Origin: Candidatus Omnitrophota bacterium
GTDB taxonomy: Bacteria; Omnitrophota; Gorgyraeia; Gygaellales; Profunditerraquicolaceae
Assembly: GCA_030691585.1 (NCBI GenBank)
Contig: JAUYEC010000176.1
Location: forward strand, 1 to 20,472
Length of the DNA: 20,472 bases
Direction: 5' to 3'
Shown: positions 20,343 through 20,472 of the stretch, piece by piece
How positions within the stretch are numbered: the stretch's first letter is position 1
How the letters are laid out: each line of letters begins with the position of its first letter
Notes under the pieces: model-generated
What the model was told of the DNA's origin: nothing
Database searches by the model: none
What the model saw: only the letters and a program-made list of their open reading frames with translations
Made by a program: the position numbers and the translations under genes

Positions 20343-20472
20343 TTAAGGTGTTGCTGTTAACGCCGTACAGGCAGCACGGTCCGCGGGAAGAACTCCTGCC
20401 GGATCGACTCTAATTACGCCATCATCTGCAACGCAGAATGCGCGCACGCCGGTAACGTTAGGCGTAGCCGGA
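20343..20472 (-). CDS. C-terminal end of a type IV pilin-like protein (cut by window edge)
   Basis: The last 42 residues before a TAA at 20345-20343 contain GVRAFCVADDGVIRVDPAG and a final LPADRAACTALTATP. The paired cysteines (residues 13 and 35 of this fragment) and the 'FC...DG.IR.DP.G' pattern fit the C-terminal disulfide region of type IV pilins. The N-terminal class III signal lies outside the window, so the call leans on this pattern and on the pilus genes that follow. It is probably the main pilin or another pilin of this locus. Confidence 0.65.
   Translation of the reverse strand, partial: PATPNVTGVRAFCVADDGVIRVDPAGVLPADRAACTALTATP

Noticed and set aside
1..20472. tRNA, rRNA or integrase/transposase remnants
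   Set aside because: No cloverleaf, rRNA-like stretch or transposase motif was recognised on either strand.

Overview
This window reads as a stretch of a bacterial chromosome in which every supported gene lies on the minus strand, so transcription runs from 20472 towards 1. The organism is diderm-type: it has a type IV pilus secretin with pilMNOP, a PlsC acyltransferase and Wzx-like export machinery. The gene content, the pilin style and the intergenic palindromes fit an uncultivated lineage such as Candidatus Omnitrophota or a relative. That placement is inference; no marker in the window proves it.

Layout in transcription order. (1) 20472-15445, type IV pilus block: the 3' end of a pilin gene, a short pilin-like protein with a degraded class III signal, then pilM, pilN, pilO, pilP and the secretin pilQ, which overlap one another from pilM onwards. 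(2) 15443-13715: a short DUF2344 (TIGR03936-type) protein and RNase G/E follow pilQ with no usable spacer. (3) 13591-8558, housekeeping: rplU (own promoter), obgE, proB, proA, nadD, rpe. (4) 8571-3645: a phosphohexomutase, plsC, rpsA and tyrS. (5) 3591-1, surface polysaccharide: a MOP-family flippase, two GT2 glycosyltransferases and the start of a cobalamin-binding radical SAM protein cut by the window edge. The mutase could supply sugar phosphates to region 5.

The most striking element is a 29-bp perfect palindrome, GTAGGGRCRGGTTT-N-AAACCYGYCCCTAC, present ten times (one copy interrupted). Nine of the ten gene junctions with a gap of at least 30 bp carry one. It occurs as two subfamilies that differ by paired compensatory changes. 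In four genes (tyrS, nadD, proA, rplU) the stop codon is the TAG inside the palindrome, always in the same register. In rplU-obgE and nadD-rpe it spans exactly from the stop of one gene to the weak Shine-Dalgarno of the next. In the flippase gene it is translated as a C-terminal tail. One copy has a second 20-bp palindrome inserted at its centre, and that second palindrome also sits alone in front of nadD. Further repeats of other kinds occur inside the radical SAM gene (45-bp and 7-bp units) and after the pilin gene (an 18-20 bp stem hairpin). The chromosome therefore seems to host several families of small hairpin-forming repeats that have shaped gene ends; no transposase is visible in the window.

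No tRNA, rRNA, CRISPR array or insertion sequence was recognised.
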